Of a DNA stretch of 64,000 bases, positions 1 to 10,292 are shown piece by piece (position 1 is the stretch's first letter; every line of letters begins with the position of its first letter). A program made the translations under genes and the position numbers. This DNA is from Theropithecus gelada (taxonomy: Eukaryota > Chordata > Mammalia > Primates > Cercopithecidae), in the NCBI RefSeq assembly GCF_003255815.1, contig NC_037671.1, positions 156,170,645 through 156,234,644 on the forward strand. The letters are read 5' to 3'. The notes beneath the pieces are model-generated. The model saw only the letters and a list, made by a program, of their open reading frames with translations, was not told the DNA's origin and did not search any database.

Positions 1-97
1 AGATGGGGTTTCACCGTGTTCCCCAGGTTGGTCTCAAACTCCTGAGCTCAGGCAATCCACATGCCTCGGCCTCCCAAAGTGCTAGGATTACAGGTTT
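1..97 (-). mobile_element. Alu fragment, cut by window edge
   Basis: Antisense Alu sequence runs from 'GGGGTTTCACC' through 'GCCTCCCAAAGTGCTAGGATTACAG'-like right-hand text and stops abruptly before the usual 'GAGCCACC...GGCC' end. L1 ORF2 antisense sequence follows directly, so this Alu sits inside the L1 that continues to about 4143 and has lost its extreme 5' end. Confidence 0.85.
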
Positions 98-652
98 ACA
101 TTTCTACCAACAATGTATAAGAGTTCCCTTTTCTCTGCATTCTTGCCAACATTTGTTATTTTTTACCTTTTTGATAGTAGCCAATCTAACTGGGGTAAGA
201 TGATACCTCACTGTGATTTTAATTTGCATTTCCTTGATGCTTAGTGATACTGCACAATTTTTCATATATTTCTTGGCCATTGGTATGTCTTTTGAGGAAT
301 ATCTATTCAGATTGTTTGCACGTTTTTAATTAAAATTCTTTTCTGGCTGTTGAGATGTTTGAGTTCCTTGTATATTCTGTTTATTAATCCCCTGCCAGAT
401 GAATAGTTTGCAAATGTTTTCTCCCATTCTGTATGTTGCCTTTTCATTCTGTTGATTGCTTCCTTTGGGATGCAGAAGTCTTTTAGTTTGATATAATCCT
501 ATTTGTTTGTTTTTGCTTTCATTGCCTGTGCTTTTGAGGTCTTTTTCATAAAATCCTTCCCCAGACCAATGTCTTGAAGCATTTCCCTTATGTTTTCTCC
601 TAGCAGTTTTATTGTTTCAGGTCTTACATTTGTGTCTTTGATCTATTTTGAA

Positions 653-937
653 TTTTTTTTTTTTTTTGATAGTCTCACTCTGTGGCCCAGGCTGTAGTGC
701 AGTGGCATGATCTCAGCTCACTGCAACCTCCACCTCCAGGTTCAAGCGATTCTCATGCCTCAGCCACTTGAATAGCTGAGGTTACAGGTGCATGCCGCCA
801 TACCCAGCTAACTTTTGTATTTTTTGTAAAGATGAGGTTTCACCATGTTGGCCAGCTGAACTCCTGACCTCAAGTGATCCACCCACCTCGGCCTCCCAAA
901 GTGCTGGGATTATAAGCATGAGCTACCATACCTGGCC
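653..937 (-). mobile_element. Alu (S/J type) in L1
   Basis: A poly-T run at 653-667 is followed by a full antisense Alu ending in 'CCATACCTGGCC'. A degraded target duplication is visible: 'GATCTATTTTGAA' before it and 'GTTGATTTTTGAA' after it. It interrupts L1 ORF2. Confidence 0.9.
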
Positions 938-1152
938 TGAGTTGATTTTTGAATAGGATGAGAGGTTACAGTCTAGTTTCATTCTTCTGCATGTAGATAC
1001 CAAGTTTTCCCAGCACCATTTATTGAAAATACGGTCCTTTCCCCAATGAGTGTTCTTGGCACCTTTGTCAAAAATCAGTTTCATGTAAATACATGGATTA
1101 ATTTCTGGGTTCTTTTCTCTGTTCCATTGTTCTATGTGTCTACTTTTATGTC

Positions 1153-1183
1153 AGACCCTGGGCCTAGGCATGTAGCTACTCCA
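1153..1183. repeat. 31-bp copied patch inside L1 ORF2
   Basis: These 31 bases do not belong in L1 ORF2. The surrounding antisense ORF2 text should run straight from a 'TGCCAG' motif through 'TA' to 'CCATGCTGTTTTGG'. The same 31 bases occur exactly at 3180-3210, inside the 5'UTR of the same element. Shared 'AG' at the left junction and 'CCA' at the right suggest microhomology joins. Confidence 0.85.
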
Positions 1184-1856
1184 TGTTGTTTTGGTACTAC
1201 AGGTTTGCAGTATGTTTTGAAGTCTGGTAGTGTGATGCCTCCAGCTTTGTTCTTTCTGCTCAGAATTGCTTTGGCTATTCAGGGTTTTTTTTTTTTTTTG
1301 GTTCCAGACAGACTTTAAGATTATTTTTTTCTATTTCTGTGAGGAATATCACTGGCATTTTGATAGGAACTGCATTGAACTTGTAGGTCCTTTGGGTAGT
1401 ATGGTCATTTTAACAATACTGATTCTTCCCATTCATGAACATGGAATGTCTTTCCATTTGTTTGTTTCTTCTTCAATTTCTTTCATCAATGTTTTGTAGT
1501 TTTTCTTGTCAAGTTCTTTCACCTTTTTGGTTAAATTTACTCCTAGGGATTATTTTGTAGCTATTGTGAATGGAATTGGTTTCTTGACTTCTTTTTCATC
1601 TAGTATGTTGTTTGTGTATAGAAACATTGCTGATTTTTGAGTGTTGGTTTTGTATACTGCAACTTTACTGAATCCTTTTATTAGCTCTAAGAATTTTTTG
1701 GTAGAGTCTTCAGTTTTTCTACATATAAGATCATGTCACTTTCAAGTAGGAACAGTCTGACTTTCTCCTTTCCAGTTTGGATTCCCTTTATTTCTTTCTC
1801 TTGCCTAATTGCTCTCGCTATAACTTTTAGTACTATGATGCATAAGAGTGCTGAGT

Positions 1857-2157
1857 GGCCGGGCGCGGTGGCTCAAGCCTGTAATCCCAGCACTTTGGGA
1901 GGCCGAGACGGGCGGATCACGAGGTCAGGAGATCGAGACCATCCTGGCTAACACGGTGAAACCCCCTCTCTACTAAAAAATACAAAAAACTAGCCGGGCG
2001 AGGTGGCGGGCGCCTGTAGTCCCAGCTACTCGGGAGGCTGAGGCAGGAGAATGGCGTGAACCCGGGAGGCGGAGCTTGCAGTGAGCTGAGATCCGGCCAC
2101 TGCACTCCAGCCTGGGCGACAGAGCGAGACTCCGTCTCAAAAAAAAAAAAAAAAAAA
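1857..2157 (+). mobile_element. Young AluY (Old World monkey type)
   Basis: Full-length AluY starting 'GGCCGGGCGCGGTGGCTCA' and ending in a pure poly-A tail. It has a perfect 12-bp target duplication, AAGAGTGCTGAG, at 1844-1855 and 2158-2169. Intact CpGs and little divergence indicate a recent insertion. The right arm reads 'GAGATCCGGCCACTGC', a change I associate with cercopithecid AluYR subfamilies. Confidence 0.95.
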
Positions 2158-3179
2158 AAGAGTGCTGAGGGGCATCCTTATCTTGTTTCAGTTCTTAGAG
2201 AAAAATATTTCAACTTTCTGTCACTCAGTATGATGTTGGCTGTGGGTTTTCCATATATGGCCTTTATTGTGTTGAGGTACTTTCCATCTATACCTAATTT
2301 ATTGAGAGTTTTTATCATGAAGGAATGCTGAATTTTATTGAGTGCTTTTTCTGCATCTATTGAGATGATCATATAGTTTTTGTCATTCATTCTGTTTATG
2401 TGATGTATCACATTTATTAATTTGTGTGTGTTGAGCCATCTTTGCATCCCTTGTATAAATGTCACTTGATCATGGCGTATTATCTTTTTGATGTATTGTT
2501 GGATTTTGTTTGCTGTATTTTGTTGAGGATTTTTGGAGCTGTGTTCATCAGGGATATTGACCTGTAGTTTTCTTTTTTTGTTGTGTTTCTATAGTGATTT
2601 CTATGCATCTGATAGAACAGTTGCCTCTTCCAATTTTATGGAGTAGGTTTTGTAGATAAATACTTGTTTGTATATACAACTCTTGGGGTGTCAGTTTCGT
2701 GGAGTGCATTGGCTTTGGTTCTAGGTAGATGCAGTAACGTAGTCTCCATGCAGTCTTTTCATGGAATGATGTTTGTGTCTCTGTGGCTTAGGCTGAGAAT
2801 TTGCGGTGGTGGTAGTAGTACCACTTTGCTGAGGGTGGGATTACAAGGCTGTTTCTCAGTTCTGGAATGTGTGCGTATGCAAGGCGGGTCAGCAAACTTG
2901 GGGCCTGGCTCCCTGGGGTTGGGGCCAAAGGCCTGTGATTCTGGCCAGGCACTGATGTGCAGTTGCTTGACCAGCCTGGGGCTGTGCCTGTCAAGTATAG
3001 CCTGTGGAATTGTTTCTCAGGTCCCAGATGTGGAGTCATGGCTGCTTAGCTGGCATGGAAATAAATCTGCCACAGGCAGCCCATGAGGTTGTTTCTCAAG
3101 CCTTGATTGCAGGCACAGGGCCCTTGGGCAGGCCAGGGACATGACCTTGAGGAAGGTAGGCACCACTGGGTTGTTCCTT

Positions 3180-3210
3180 AGACCCTGGGCCTAGGCATGT
3201 AGCTACTCCA
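3180..3210. repeat. Donor copy of the 31-bp patch
   Basis: An exact match to 1153-1183. Here it sits in uninterrupted L1 5'UTR text, so this is more likely the source than the copy. Confidence 0.75.
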
Positions 3211-3273
3211 CTGGCCTGGGGGCATGTCAGCTGCCCAGTGGCTCAGGCATCTCTCCAGTTCGAGAGAGGGCAC

Positions 3274-3420
3274 ACTGGTGCTATGTCTTATGCCTGTAAT
3301 CCCAGCACTTTGGAAGGCTGAGATGGGAGGATCACTTGAGCCCAAGAATTTGAGATCAGCCAGGGCAACAGAGTGAGACCTCGTCTCTACAAAAAAATAA
3401 AAAGAAAATATAAATAAACA
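3274..3420 (+). mobile_element. Alu left-monomer insertion
   Basis: A single Alu arm (free-left-monomer-like or truncated) with 'CCTGTAATCCCAGCACTTTGG' recognisable as an A-box/B-box arm, ending in an A-rich tail. Near-identical 13-bp flanks, GAGAGAGGRCAYA, lie at about 3262-3274 and 3422-3434 and look like a target duplication. It interrupts the L1 5'UTR. Confidence 0.8.
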
Positions 3421-4229
3421 AGAGAGAGGACATACCATGGTTTGACTGGCTCAAGGGTGGGTTTACACTGGGCAGGACTGCCAGACTGTTCCTCTGGTGA
3501 TGAGAGTTGGTTTCCCTGCCGTGCAAGACCATCGTCACAGCAAATCCTGGACCCAGGTTCCATGCAGCTAGTATTGTGTTCAACCACCTGTGTAGGCTTG
3601 GCATAATAAAGAAAGAGTTCCAGTGTTGGAGAAGTGCAGTGGCTACTAGCCCCCAGAGCAAGGCATGTCCCATAGGTGGCTCTGGCCTCAAGATGGCACA
3701 GTGCTGAAGCAGCTTGGACCACAGGACATAGCTCCTGCTCCTAATCTGGAGCAGTGCAGCTACACGAATTCCCAGCAGCCCTGCAAACCAGGCTCAGGCA
3801 AGGACTGTGGAATTCTTATGTAGTAAAGATGGCAGGTATCTGTGGTGACAATGGAGACTGTTGGAATTCTTCTGCTCACCTTTTCCCTGAAAAGGAAATC
3901 CCTTCTGTATTTGAGCAAATTCAATCTGGGTGGGACAGGTAGAGCTGCACAGGCCAGGTGCCTCCATAGTGTCCTCCTGGGCTTCTAATCACCACAGGTG
4001 CCTCTCCATTCCCTGCTGCACTCCAGCACTCTCCTTCAACACTACAGTTAAATCTTAGTTGTTTATTTGTTGTGTTGGTCCTTTTTTTGTCAGGGAGAGG
4101 AGCACCAAGTCATCTCTCGTCAGCCATCTTGCTGATGTCATTCCTAGACACGTTTCTTAATTACACAAAAATGTACATCCAGATTTCTTGATATAGAAAG
4201 ATGTTCACATCATACACCACACAAAACTG

Positions 4230-4244
4230 CATATATATATATAT
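4230..4244. repeat. (TA)n microsatellite
   Basis: Seven TA units followed by 'TGTATGTATAG', just outside the L1 5' end. Confidence 0.9.
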
Positions 4245-4316
4245 GTATGTATAGTTGTATATAGAAATAGAGGTGGATAGATGGAGAGAGAGGAGAGATG
4301 TATACATTGTACACAG

Positions 4317-4319
<3 letters not shown>

Positions 4320-4352
<33 letters not shown>
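4320..4352. repeat. (CA)n microsatellite
   Basis: About 16 uninterrupted CA units; likely length-polymorphic. Confidence 0.95.
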
Positions 4353-4930
4353 CTCTAGAGAGATGCCTGGAAGAATTATAAGTATCAAATATTACCAGTG
4401 ATAATCTCTCACTAGGTGGTAGAATTTGCAAAATTTTTGAGTTTTCCTTTGTACTTTTCTACAGTTGAATTTACTTTATAGTTATTCCTCAAAAGAATAA
4501 AGTTTTGTAAAAGAACACAAAATATTCATAAGCTGGAAAAATTACTCCATAAAGAATAATAACATCTAAATTGCCACTTGCGCTTAGAATACAAATCACT
4601 GATTTTAAAGTAAATGGCACTGGTTCCCTTTCTGAATAGCATGACAGCCTACCAAGAGCAGGATTTTTCTAAAGTTCCAGATATTTCCAGGTCTCACAGT
4701 TCTACAATTTTTTTGTGCCAGTGCTTTCCTGGATGCAAATTTAGATAGGAAATGAGTCCATGTTATTTTTTTCTTGCCAAAAAGCAAAATTACACAGAAG
4801 AACTCATAAAAGAAAGGCACTAATTCATCCCAAAATTAAAATCCCTTAATCAGATAGCATATGCACCCTGAATACCACCAGCCTCACCTTAGCCTAATGT
4901 AGCAGGTGATTTGGCCTGACTTTTATACCG
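4353..4930. other. Unassigned non-coding sequence
   Basis: AT-rich sequence with no repeat I can name and no supported gene. Short frames here have no recognisable domains. Confidence 0.6.
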
Positions 4931-5267
4931 TGTCTTAGTCTTTTTGTGTTGCTATAAAGAAATACCTGAGACTGGGTAATTTATAAAGAAAATGGTTTAT
5001 TTGGCTCATGGTTCTGCAAACTGCACAAGAAGCATGACAGCAGCATCTGCTTCTAGTGAGAGCTTTAGGCTTCTTCCACTCACAGTGGAAGGTGGAGAAC
5101 CCACATGTTCTTCTTAACCACCAGCTCTTATGGGAACTGAGAGCGAAAGGGCATTCATGAGAGATCCGCCCCCTGTGAACCAAGCACCTTCCACTAGGCC
5201 TCACCTTCAACACTGAAGATCAAATTTCAACATAAGGTTTGAAGGATTAAATATCCAAGCTACAGCA
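4931..5267 (-). mobile_element. MST-type MaLR solo LTR
   Basis: Antisense LTR running from 'TGTCTTAGTC' through 'GAGACTGGGTAATTTATAA' to 'CAAGCTACAGCA', the reverse complement of the MST LTR layout (TG...CA ends). Flanking 'TACCG' (4926-4930) and 'TACCC' (5268-5272) fit a decayed 5-bp target duplication. No internal MaLR sequence is attached. Confidence 0.85.
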
Positions 5268-5654
5268 TACCCTTATCCAGGAGAACTGCTAGGTTATTTT
5301 CTCGTCTCTACCCCGTCCTCTGTCACTGATCAATTTTCCTAAATTTCCTCTTCAAATCTTGAAGTTGCCAGCACAGTTGTTCCCTACACGAAATTGTCGC
5401 ATGATCTCTTTACCCAGGAACTCCCCATGTATAACTACAATATTGAAAGAAGCACAGAACTTCCAGTGCCGATAACAAGTGTATACATATTAAAAAAGAA
5501 AGTATATGTACATATTAACTTCATAAAGAAGAACATTGTCTTATTCTAATATGGTGCCAGTTCTTCAGGATCAATAAACTTAAGCCTATCCAATGTATTA
5601 TATGGTGCACCCATTCAACCAAAATCATCGAACAAGTGATTTTTAAAAATAATA
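5268..5654. other. Unassigned non-coding sequence
   Basis: No recognisable repeat or gene seen. Confidence 0.5.
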
Positions 5655-5870
5655 CATCCACAATAAATAATCTATACAGTACTCTCTGCATGCCAAGCGC
5701 TGTAGTAAGTACTTCATGGTCCTTATCTCCAACCTGCAGACCTCTCCTGCCCTGTATGTGTTATCTTTCCCATTTTTCAAAGGTCAGGCAATTTTTCTGG
5801 GACACCCCTACTCAAGGAGTGAGCTGAGAGTCAAGAATCAACGTCTGCCTGACTCCAAATTCCCTTCTCT
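5655..5870 (+). mobile_element. Probable MIR remnant
   Basis: The order 'CATGCCAAGCGCTGTAGTAAG', then 'CCCATTTTTCAAAGGT', then 'GTCTGCCTGACTCC' follows the MIR consensus layout with heavy divergence. Confidence 0.6.
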
Positions 5871-6834
5871 TTTCACTATAACAAATTTCCACTTAATTTA
5901 AGCCATTTGCATATTTGTTTGAGAAAGTCTCAGAATTATATCTTAGCTAAGAAAAAATAGTCTCTACTGAGAGGAAGCTTGGAACAATACAAGAATTCAC
6001 ATCTGTGTCACATGCTTCTGTCAAAGGCTCCTGATTCTGCCTATCCACACAGTTTTGGATGGGGATGGGGGCAGAAAAGAAGCACTCTTGTATTAATAGT
6101 TTATGGGCATTCAACATTTACCTCAATCCCTCAGTTATTACAGAGGGACCAGCCCAGCTGCATCATGCATAACCCCTGACCACAGCTGCAGACCCTGTGG
6201 ACCTGAAGCTAGTGATGAACAAACAAGCTTGCAACCAAACCAGGCCTCTTTGTGGTCAGATAGTCCTTCAAAAAGCAAAGCAAAGAAATGGGTGGAAAGC
6301 GAAAATCTCTTGGTGAGTGGAGTTCCAAATGCAGAAACAAAAGAGGGATGGACCAAAGATTCACTGAAGCTCTTCATAAAATTCTGAGGCTGACAACCCG
6401 GAGCAGAGCAGTGACAGGAGGCTGCGAGAGGTCGCCTTTGTGTCTCCACAGTGAGCGACAAGGTTCTCCCCGAGGCAGGTTGCAATGCTGCTTTCCAGAG
6501 TCAGCTGAGTGGTGAGGAGCTCTCATTCTGGGGGGTGAAAGGGACCTTGGAAACTGGTCAATCATTGCAGCGAAAATATTTGATCCAAGGAACGTGGCAG
6601 AGGGAAACTGAGGATGCAATCTTCTGAAAGTTGTCCCATTATCATGGAGAACAGTCAGAACTCCTTGTTAGGATCTGTAATTCAGAGTCTTGTTCACTGT
6701 TTCTCACCTCCTTGATTCTTTGTGGAAGATTCTATAATTATTTTAACAGGAAGAGATCTCCTGATGCTTCTACTTAATCTACCATCTTCTAGGAGGTAAT
6801 ATTTGAGCTGGAATTAATCATCTGCTTGCCCCTA
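5871..6834. other. Unassigned non-coding sequence
   Basis: Frames of about 75-115 codons on both strands around 6100-6620 overlap each other and show no domain, signal peptide or splice context I can support. No repeat assigned. Confidence 0.5.
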
Positions 6835-6886
6835 CATCCTACTCCAGCATCCTAGTCCATCATCCTACTCCAACATCCTATTTCAG
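6835..6886 (+). repeat. 13-bp minisatellite, four copies
   Basis: Four head-to-tail units of CATCCTACTCCAG-type sequence at 6835, 6848, 6861 and 6874, differing by one to four bases each. Confidence 0.9.
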
Positions 6887-7007
6887 CACCACCCACACTG
6901 AACCTATAGGAAGGGGCAAGCTGGGTATGTCAGCTGAGCCTGTCCTTTCTTGTTGTATAAGCAAAGTGTATTAGGTCATTCTCACATTGCTGTAAAGAAA
7001 TACCTGA

Positions 7008-7288
7008 GGCTGAATGCAGTGACTCACACCTGTAATCACAACACTTTGAGAGGTCTAGTGGGGGTATCACTGGAGGTCAGGTGTTAGAGACCATTCTGGC
7101 CAACATGGTGAAACCTTGTCTCTACTAAAAACACAAAAATTAGCTGGGTGTGGTGACAGGTGCCTGTAATCCCAGCTACTTGGAAGGCTGAGGCAGGAGA
7201 ATAGCTTGAACCTGGGAGGCAGAGGTTGCAGTGAGCCGAGATTGTGCCACTGCACTCCAGTCTGGGTGACAGAGCAAGACTCTGTCTC
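7008..7288 (+). mobile_element. Alu, first of a stacked pair
   Basis: Complete plus-strand dimeric Alu flanked by AAAGAAATACCTGA at 6994-7007 and 7289-7302. It shares its right-hand duplication with the next Alu. Confidence 0.9.
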
Positions 7289-7303
7289 AAAGAAATACCT
7301 GAA

Positions 7304-7620
7304 GGCCAGGTAAGGTGACTCATGCCAGTAGTCCCAGCACTTTTGGAGGCTGAGGCAGGCAGATCACTTGACCCCAGAGTTTGAGACCAATCAGGGCAAC
7401 ATAGTGAAACCCTGTCTCTACAAAGAAAATACAAAAATTAGCCAGGCATGGTGGCGCATGCCTGTAGTCCCAGTTACTTGGGAGATTGAGATGGGAGGAT
7501 CCCTTGAGCCCAGGAGGCAGAGGTTGTGGTAAGCTGAGATCATGCTGCTGCACTGCAGCCTGGGCTACAGAGCAAGATTTTGTCCAGAAAAACAAAACAA
7601 AACAAAACAAAACAGGAGAA
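7304..7620 (+). mobile_element. Alu, second of a stacked pair
   Basis: Plus-strand Alu beginning one base after the preceding target copy, ending in a (CAAAA)n tail. A third, decayed copy of the target ('AAATGAAATACCCGA') follows at about 7628. Confidence 0.88.
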
Positions 7621-7976
7621 ACAGAAAAAATGAAATACCCGAGACTGGGTAATTTATAAGAAAAGAGGTTTCATTGGTTCATGGTTCTGCAGGCTGTACA
7701 GGAAGCATAACACCAGCATCTGCTTCTAAGGAAGCTTACAATCATAGTGGAAGGAGAAGCAGGAGCAGGGGCCACACACTTTTAAATAACCAGATCTTGC
7801 ATGAACTCATTCACCATCAGGAGGGCATCACCAAGGGGATGGGGATAAACCATTCATGAGAACTCCATCCCATAATACAATTACCTCCCACCAGACCCCA
7901 CCTCTGACACTGGGGATTCCAATTCAACATGAGGTTTAGGTGGGGACACAGACCCAACCTATATCACAAAGTTTTC

Positions 7977-8499
7977 CCAGTGTCCTTCCTACTCCACAGA
8001 CTTCCACTTGTTGGTCAGAACTGTGTGGTGAGGGCCATCCTACTGGAAGACATCTAGGTAAAGAGGTTGTAAAGGGAGTCTGCCAACCAAAATGTGGGTT
8101 AAGTAGAAACAGTCCAACAGAGGAGAGGAGCAGCATGAATGTGGCTGACTGAAGGCAGGGAAGAGGACCTGTCACTACCACCTCAGAAGGTTGTCATTAT
8201 TATTGGGGCAGGAGAGGGAGGGGTGGGTGATGAAGACACCTTGACCATCTTTGCAGTTTTGCTTCAGGGATGTTTATAGGAAATGGGTAGGCCATGTGTC
8301 TTTTTCATTCATTCCCAAACATTTTTCCAGGGTCTACTCCATATTCCCAGAAGATTTTCAAAGGAGCACGTAACTCACTGGACTACATGGGCTAAAATAC
8401 ATACAAATGCTCCTTGATTTATAATGGAGTGATGCTCTAATAAATTCATTGTTAAGCAAAAAATATTGTAAGTCAAACCATTGTAAGTCTGGGACTATC
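7977..8499. other. Unassigned, with an L2/MIR-like patch
   Basis: Mostly unrecognised. About 8308-8370 ('CATTCATTCCCAAACATTTTTCC...CTACTCC') looks like a degraded L2 or MIR3 piece. Confidence 0.45.
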
Positions 8500-9127
8500 T
8501 GTACTTGGTCTTTGTCTCTGGCTCCTGGCACAGAGCTCCTAAAATGCCTGGCTTTTCCCTAGTGATTAGGAACATACCTGAGATGTGCTAATGAGGGGAC
8601 TCAGGATGGGGCTTGTCCCTATAAAGACCAAAGAAGGGTGGGAACTAAATGAGGGTGGGAACTCTCAGCCCTACTCCCGACCTCCAGGGAGGGAGAAGAG
8701 CTGGAGATTGGGTTATACAAACTCTTCAACAACAAGGTTCAGAGACCTTCCAGGTTGGTGAACAGATGGAGGTGCTGCTAGCAGGGTGGCAGCCATGGAG
8801 AGAGCATGGAGGCGCTGCACCTCTCTGCCTCTAGGCTTTGCCTTATGCATGCATTCCATTTGCCTATTCCTGAGCTGCATTCTTTACAATAACTGGTAAA
8901 GAATGCAGCTCAGGAGTAGAATGTGTTCTGTGAGCTGTTGTAGCAAATTATAGAACTTGAAGGGAGGTTATAGGAGCCCTTGAATTTATGGTCAACCAGG
9001 CAGGAGTGTGGGTAGATTACTGTCCCATCTGAAGTTGGGATAGCCTTGTAGGAGTTTAAATTGAGGGATCCGATGCTAACTCCAGTAGATAATATCAGTG
9101 TCAGAATTGGACAATTGGTGTTGGAAA
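8500..9127 (+). mobile_element. MLT2-type ERVL solo LTR
   Basis: The order of landmarks matches MLT2-type ERVL LTRs: 'GGCTCCTGGCACAGAGCTCC', 'CTAATGAGGGGACTCAGG', 'ACCTCCAGGGAGGG', 'TTCCGGGTTGG'-like text, and a 3' part ending near 'CAATTGGTGTTGGAAA'. The zone that should read 'TAATAAACCGGTAA' and onward carries the inverted repeat at 8868-8915. Confidence 0.75.
8868..8915. repeat. Perfect 20-bp inverted repeat, 8-nt loop
   Basis: Arms 8868-8887 (TCCTGAGCTGCATTCTTTAC) and 8896-8915 are exact reverse complements around the loop AATAACTG. In related LTRs the left arm position is native (a 'TTCCTGAG...CTTTA' stretch), but the right arm is not, which suggests it was copied by fold-back synthesis. 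Confidence 0.9.
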
Positions 9128-9645
9128 TGTAAAATCAAAGGAAATGACTCAGGCGAGTCTCAATCAATTTGGGGGTTTATTTTGCAGATATGCCCAGGAA
9201 AAAGAATCACAAACCACAGTAGGATATGTGGCCCATAGTTTTTTCCAAAGAGGATGTTGTAGGCTTTAATATTCAAAAGGGGAAAAGTGGACAGAAAGAG
9301 AGAGGGAGAGGAAAAGGGAGGGTATGGTCATGTTCTAGTGAGGCTTTGATTAGCGCTCACTGAATCTATGTGTTGCATGAAAAGGAGGCAGTACAGGGAA
9401 CAGTCAGTTGTGTATTTGTCTCTCACTCAGTAAATCTGCTCATCACATAAGATGAAATAAACTTAGAGTAGAGAAATAAATCAAATATGCATGCCTTTCA
9501 GGATGGGTGGGGGGACAATTTCCAGTCCCCTCTTATCCTATACCCAGAAGATAAGCTGTTGATTGTCAGGGTGAGGGAGGCCAGCTATGGATATATATCA
9601 CCTTCATTCTGTAGCTATTCTGTTTAGAAACAAAAGCAAAGGCAG

Positions 9646-9647
<2 letters not shown>

Positions 9648-9676
<29 letters not shown>
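9648..9676. repeat. Poly-T run, 29 nt
   Basis: Uninterrupted T tract not attached to an Alu or L1 3' end; an expanded mononucleotide run inside the LTR. Confidence 0.9.
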
Positions 9677-9810
9677 GTATGACTCCACTTCTCAGCTTAA
9701 TTTTTCCCTTTAGCATAGTGAGTTTGGGGTCCTAAGATTTTATTTTGCTTTCACAGAAAAGACATCATATATTTGGTGTCAGAGAGATGGGGAAAAAGCC
9801 AACACACTGC

Positions 9811-9960
9811 AAAAAAAAAGCCAAACCAAACCAAAACAAAACAAAAACAAAAACAAAAAACAAAAAATGCAACAAAACAAAACAAACAAAATGCAAACAA
9901 AAGACCTCAAACTCTCAAAGTCCAAAACAAAAACTAACAAACAACAACAAACTTGTCATC
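9811..9960. repeat. CAAAA-rich low-complexity stretch
   Basis: Imperfect CAAAA/CAAA tandem units. The lysine/asparagine-rich frame across it (9745-10002) is a by-product of this composition. Confidence 0.85.
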
Positions 9961-10292
9961 ATGACCGTCAATTTACAGATGTTAATGAGAAGCAATACTT
10001 AGCAGTATAGGCCTTTCCTTAAAAGTAACAAGACAGTAATTCTTTCCAGCTGAGGGGACGGCTGCATTAGCGTGCATCTCAGCGTTCGTTTGTGATGTAG
10101 GAAGTTTATGTCAGTCAGTGCCGGTAAGCACAATTGTTCTATCATCATGATAACCTATCCCCGCCATGCCTTCAAAAGATATCACCACTCCCAAATGAGC
10201 CTTAGTTTGATAACCTTTCAGAACACAAAGAGGAGGCATGTTTTCCTCACAGTCATGTTGAATAAACACAGTCATGTTGTGATCCTTAGACC

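Larger units (their letters stand above)
98..4143 (-). mobile_element. Old L1, internally deleted, minus strand
   Basis: The + strand reads as antisense L1. The C-terminal ORF2 region runs from about 98 to 2600, and GC-richer L1 5'UTR sequence from about 2660 to a 5' start near 4143, where the reverse complement reads as a 'CAAGATGGCTGA'-type L1 start. About 1.9 kb of ORF2 is present after removing two Alus; the rest of ORF2 and all ORF1 are missing, so the element is internally deleted. Reading frames contain many stops. The 3' end lies left of the window. Divergence and the long 5'UTR suggest an old primate L1 (L1PB or L1MA grade), which is an inference. Three Alus (653, 1857, 3274) inserted later. 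Confidence 0.85.
6967..7976 (-). mobile_element. MST-type MaLR LTR split by two Alus
   Basis: The LTR starts 'TGTATTAGGTC', breaks at about 7007, and resumes at about 7630 with 'ATACCCGAGACTGGGTAATT', ending 'CAACCTATATCA'. It is the same family and orientation as the LTR at 4931. The intervening 620 bp are two successive Alus inserted at one target. Confidence 0.88.
9128..10020 (-). mobile_element. Endogenous retroviral LTR (family unsure)
   Basis: Antisense LTR-like sequence. 'AGTCTCAATCAATTTGGG' followed by 'GTTTATTTTGC' is the reverse complement of an LTR 3' end with a poly-A signal. Matching LTR text continues past 'AAGGCATG...GATTTATTTC'-type sequence on the minus strand. The far boundary is uncertain, and a poly-T run and an A-rich stretch lie inside. 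Confidence 0.6.

Noticed and set aside
4161..4431. Cysteine/valine-repeat frames on the minus strand
   Set aside because: Direct read-through of the (CA)n microsatellite. The same applies near 13140 and 49253.
6103..6485. Overlapping frames of 94 and 115 codons on opposite strands
   Set aside because: Each is a mirror of the other, with no domain or homology I recognise; no support for either as a gene.
7008..7620. Direct repeats with spacers, CRISPR-like
   Set aside because: The repeats are two Alu copies and their target duplications in a primate genome; no array geometry.
9745..10002. Lysine-rich 85-codon frame
   Set aside because: Produced by a CAAAA-rich low-complexity tract.
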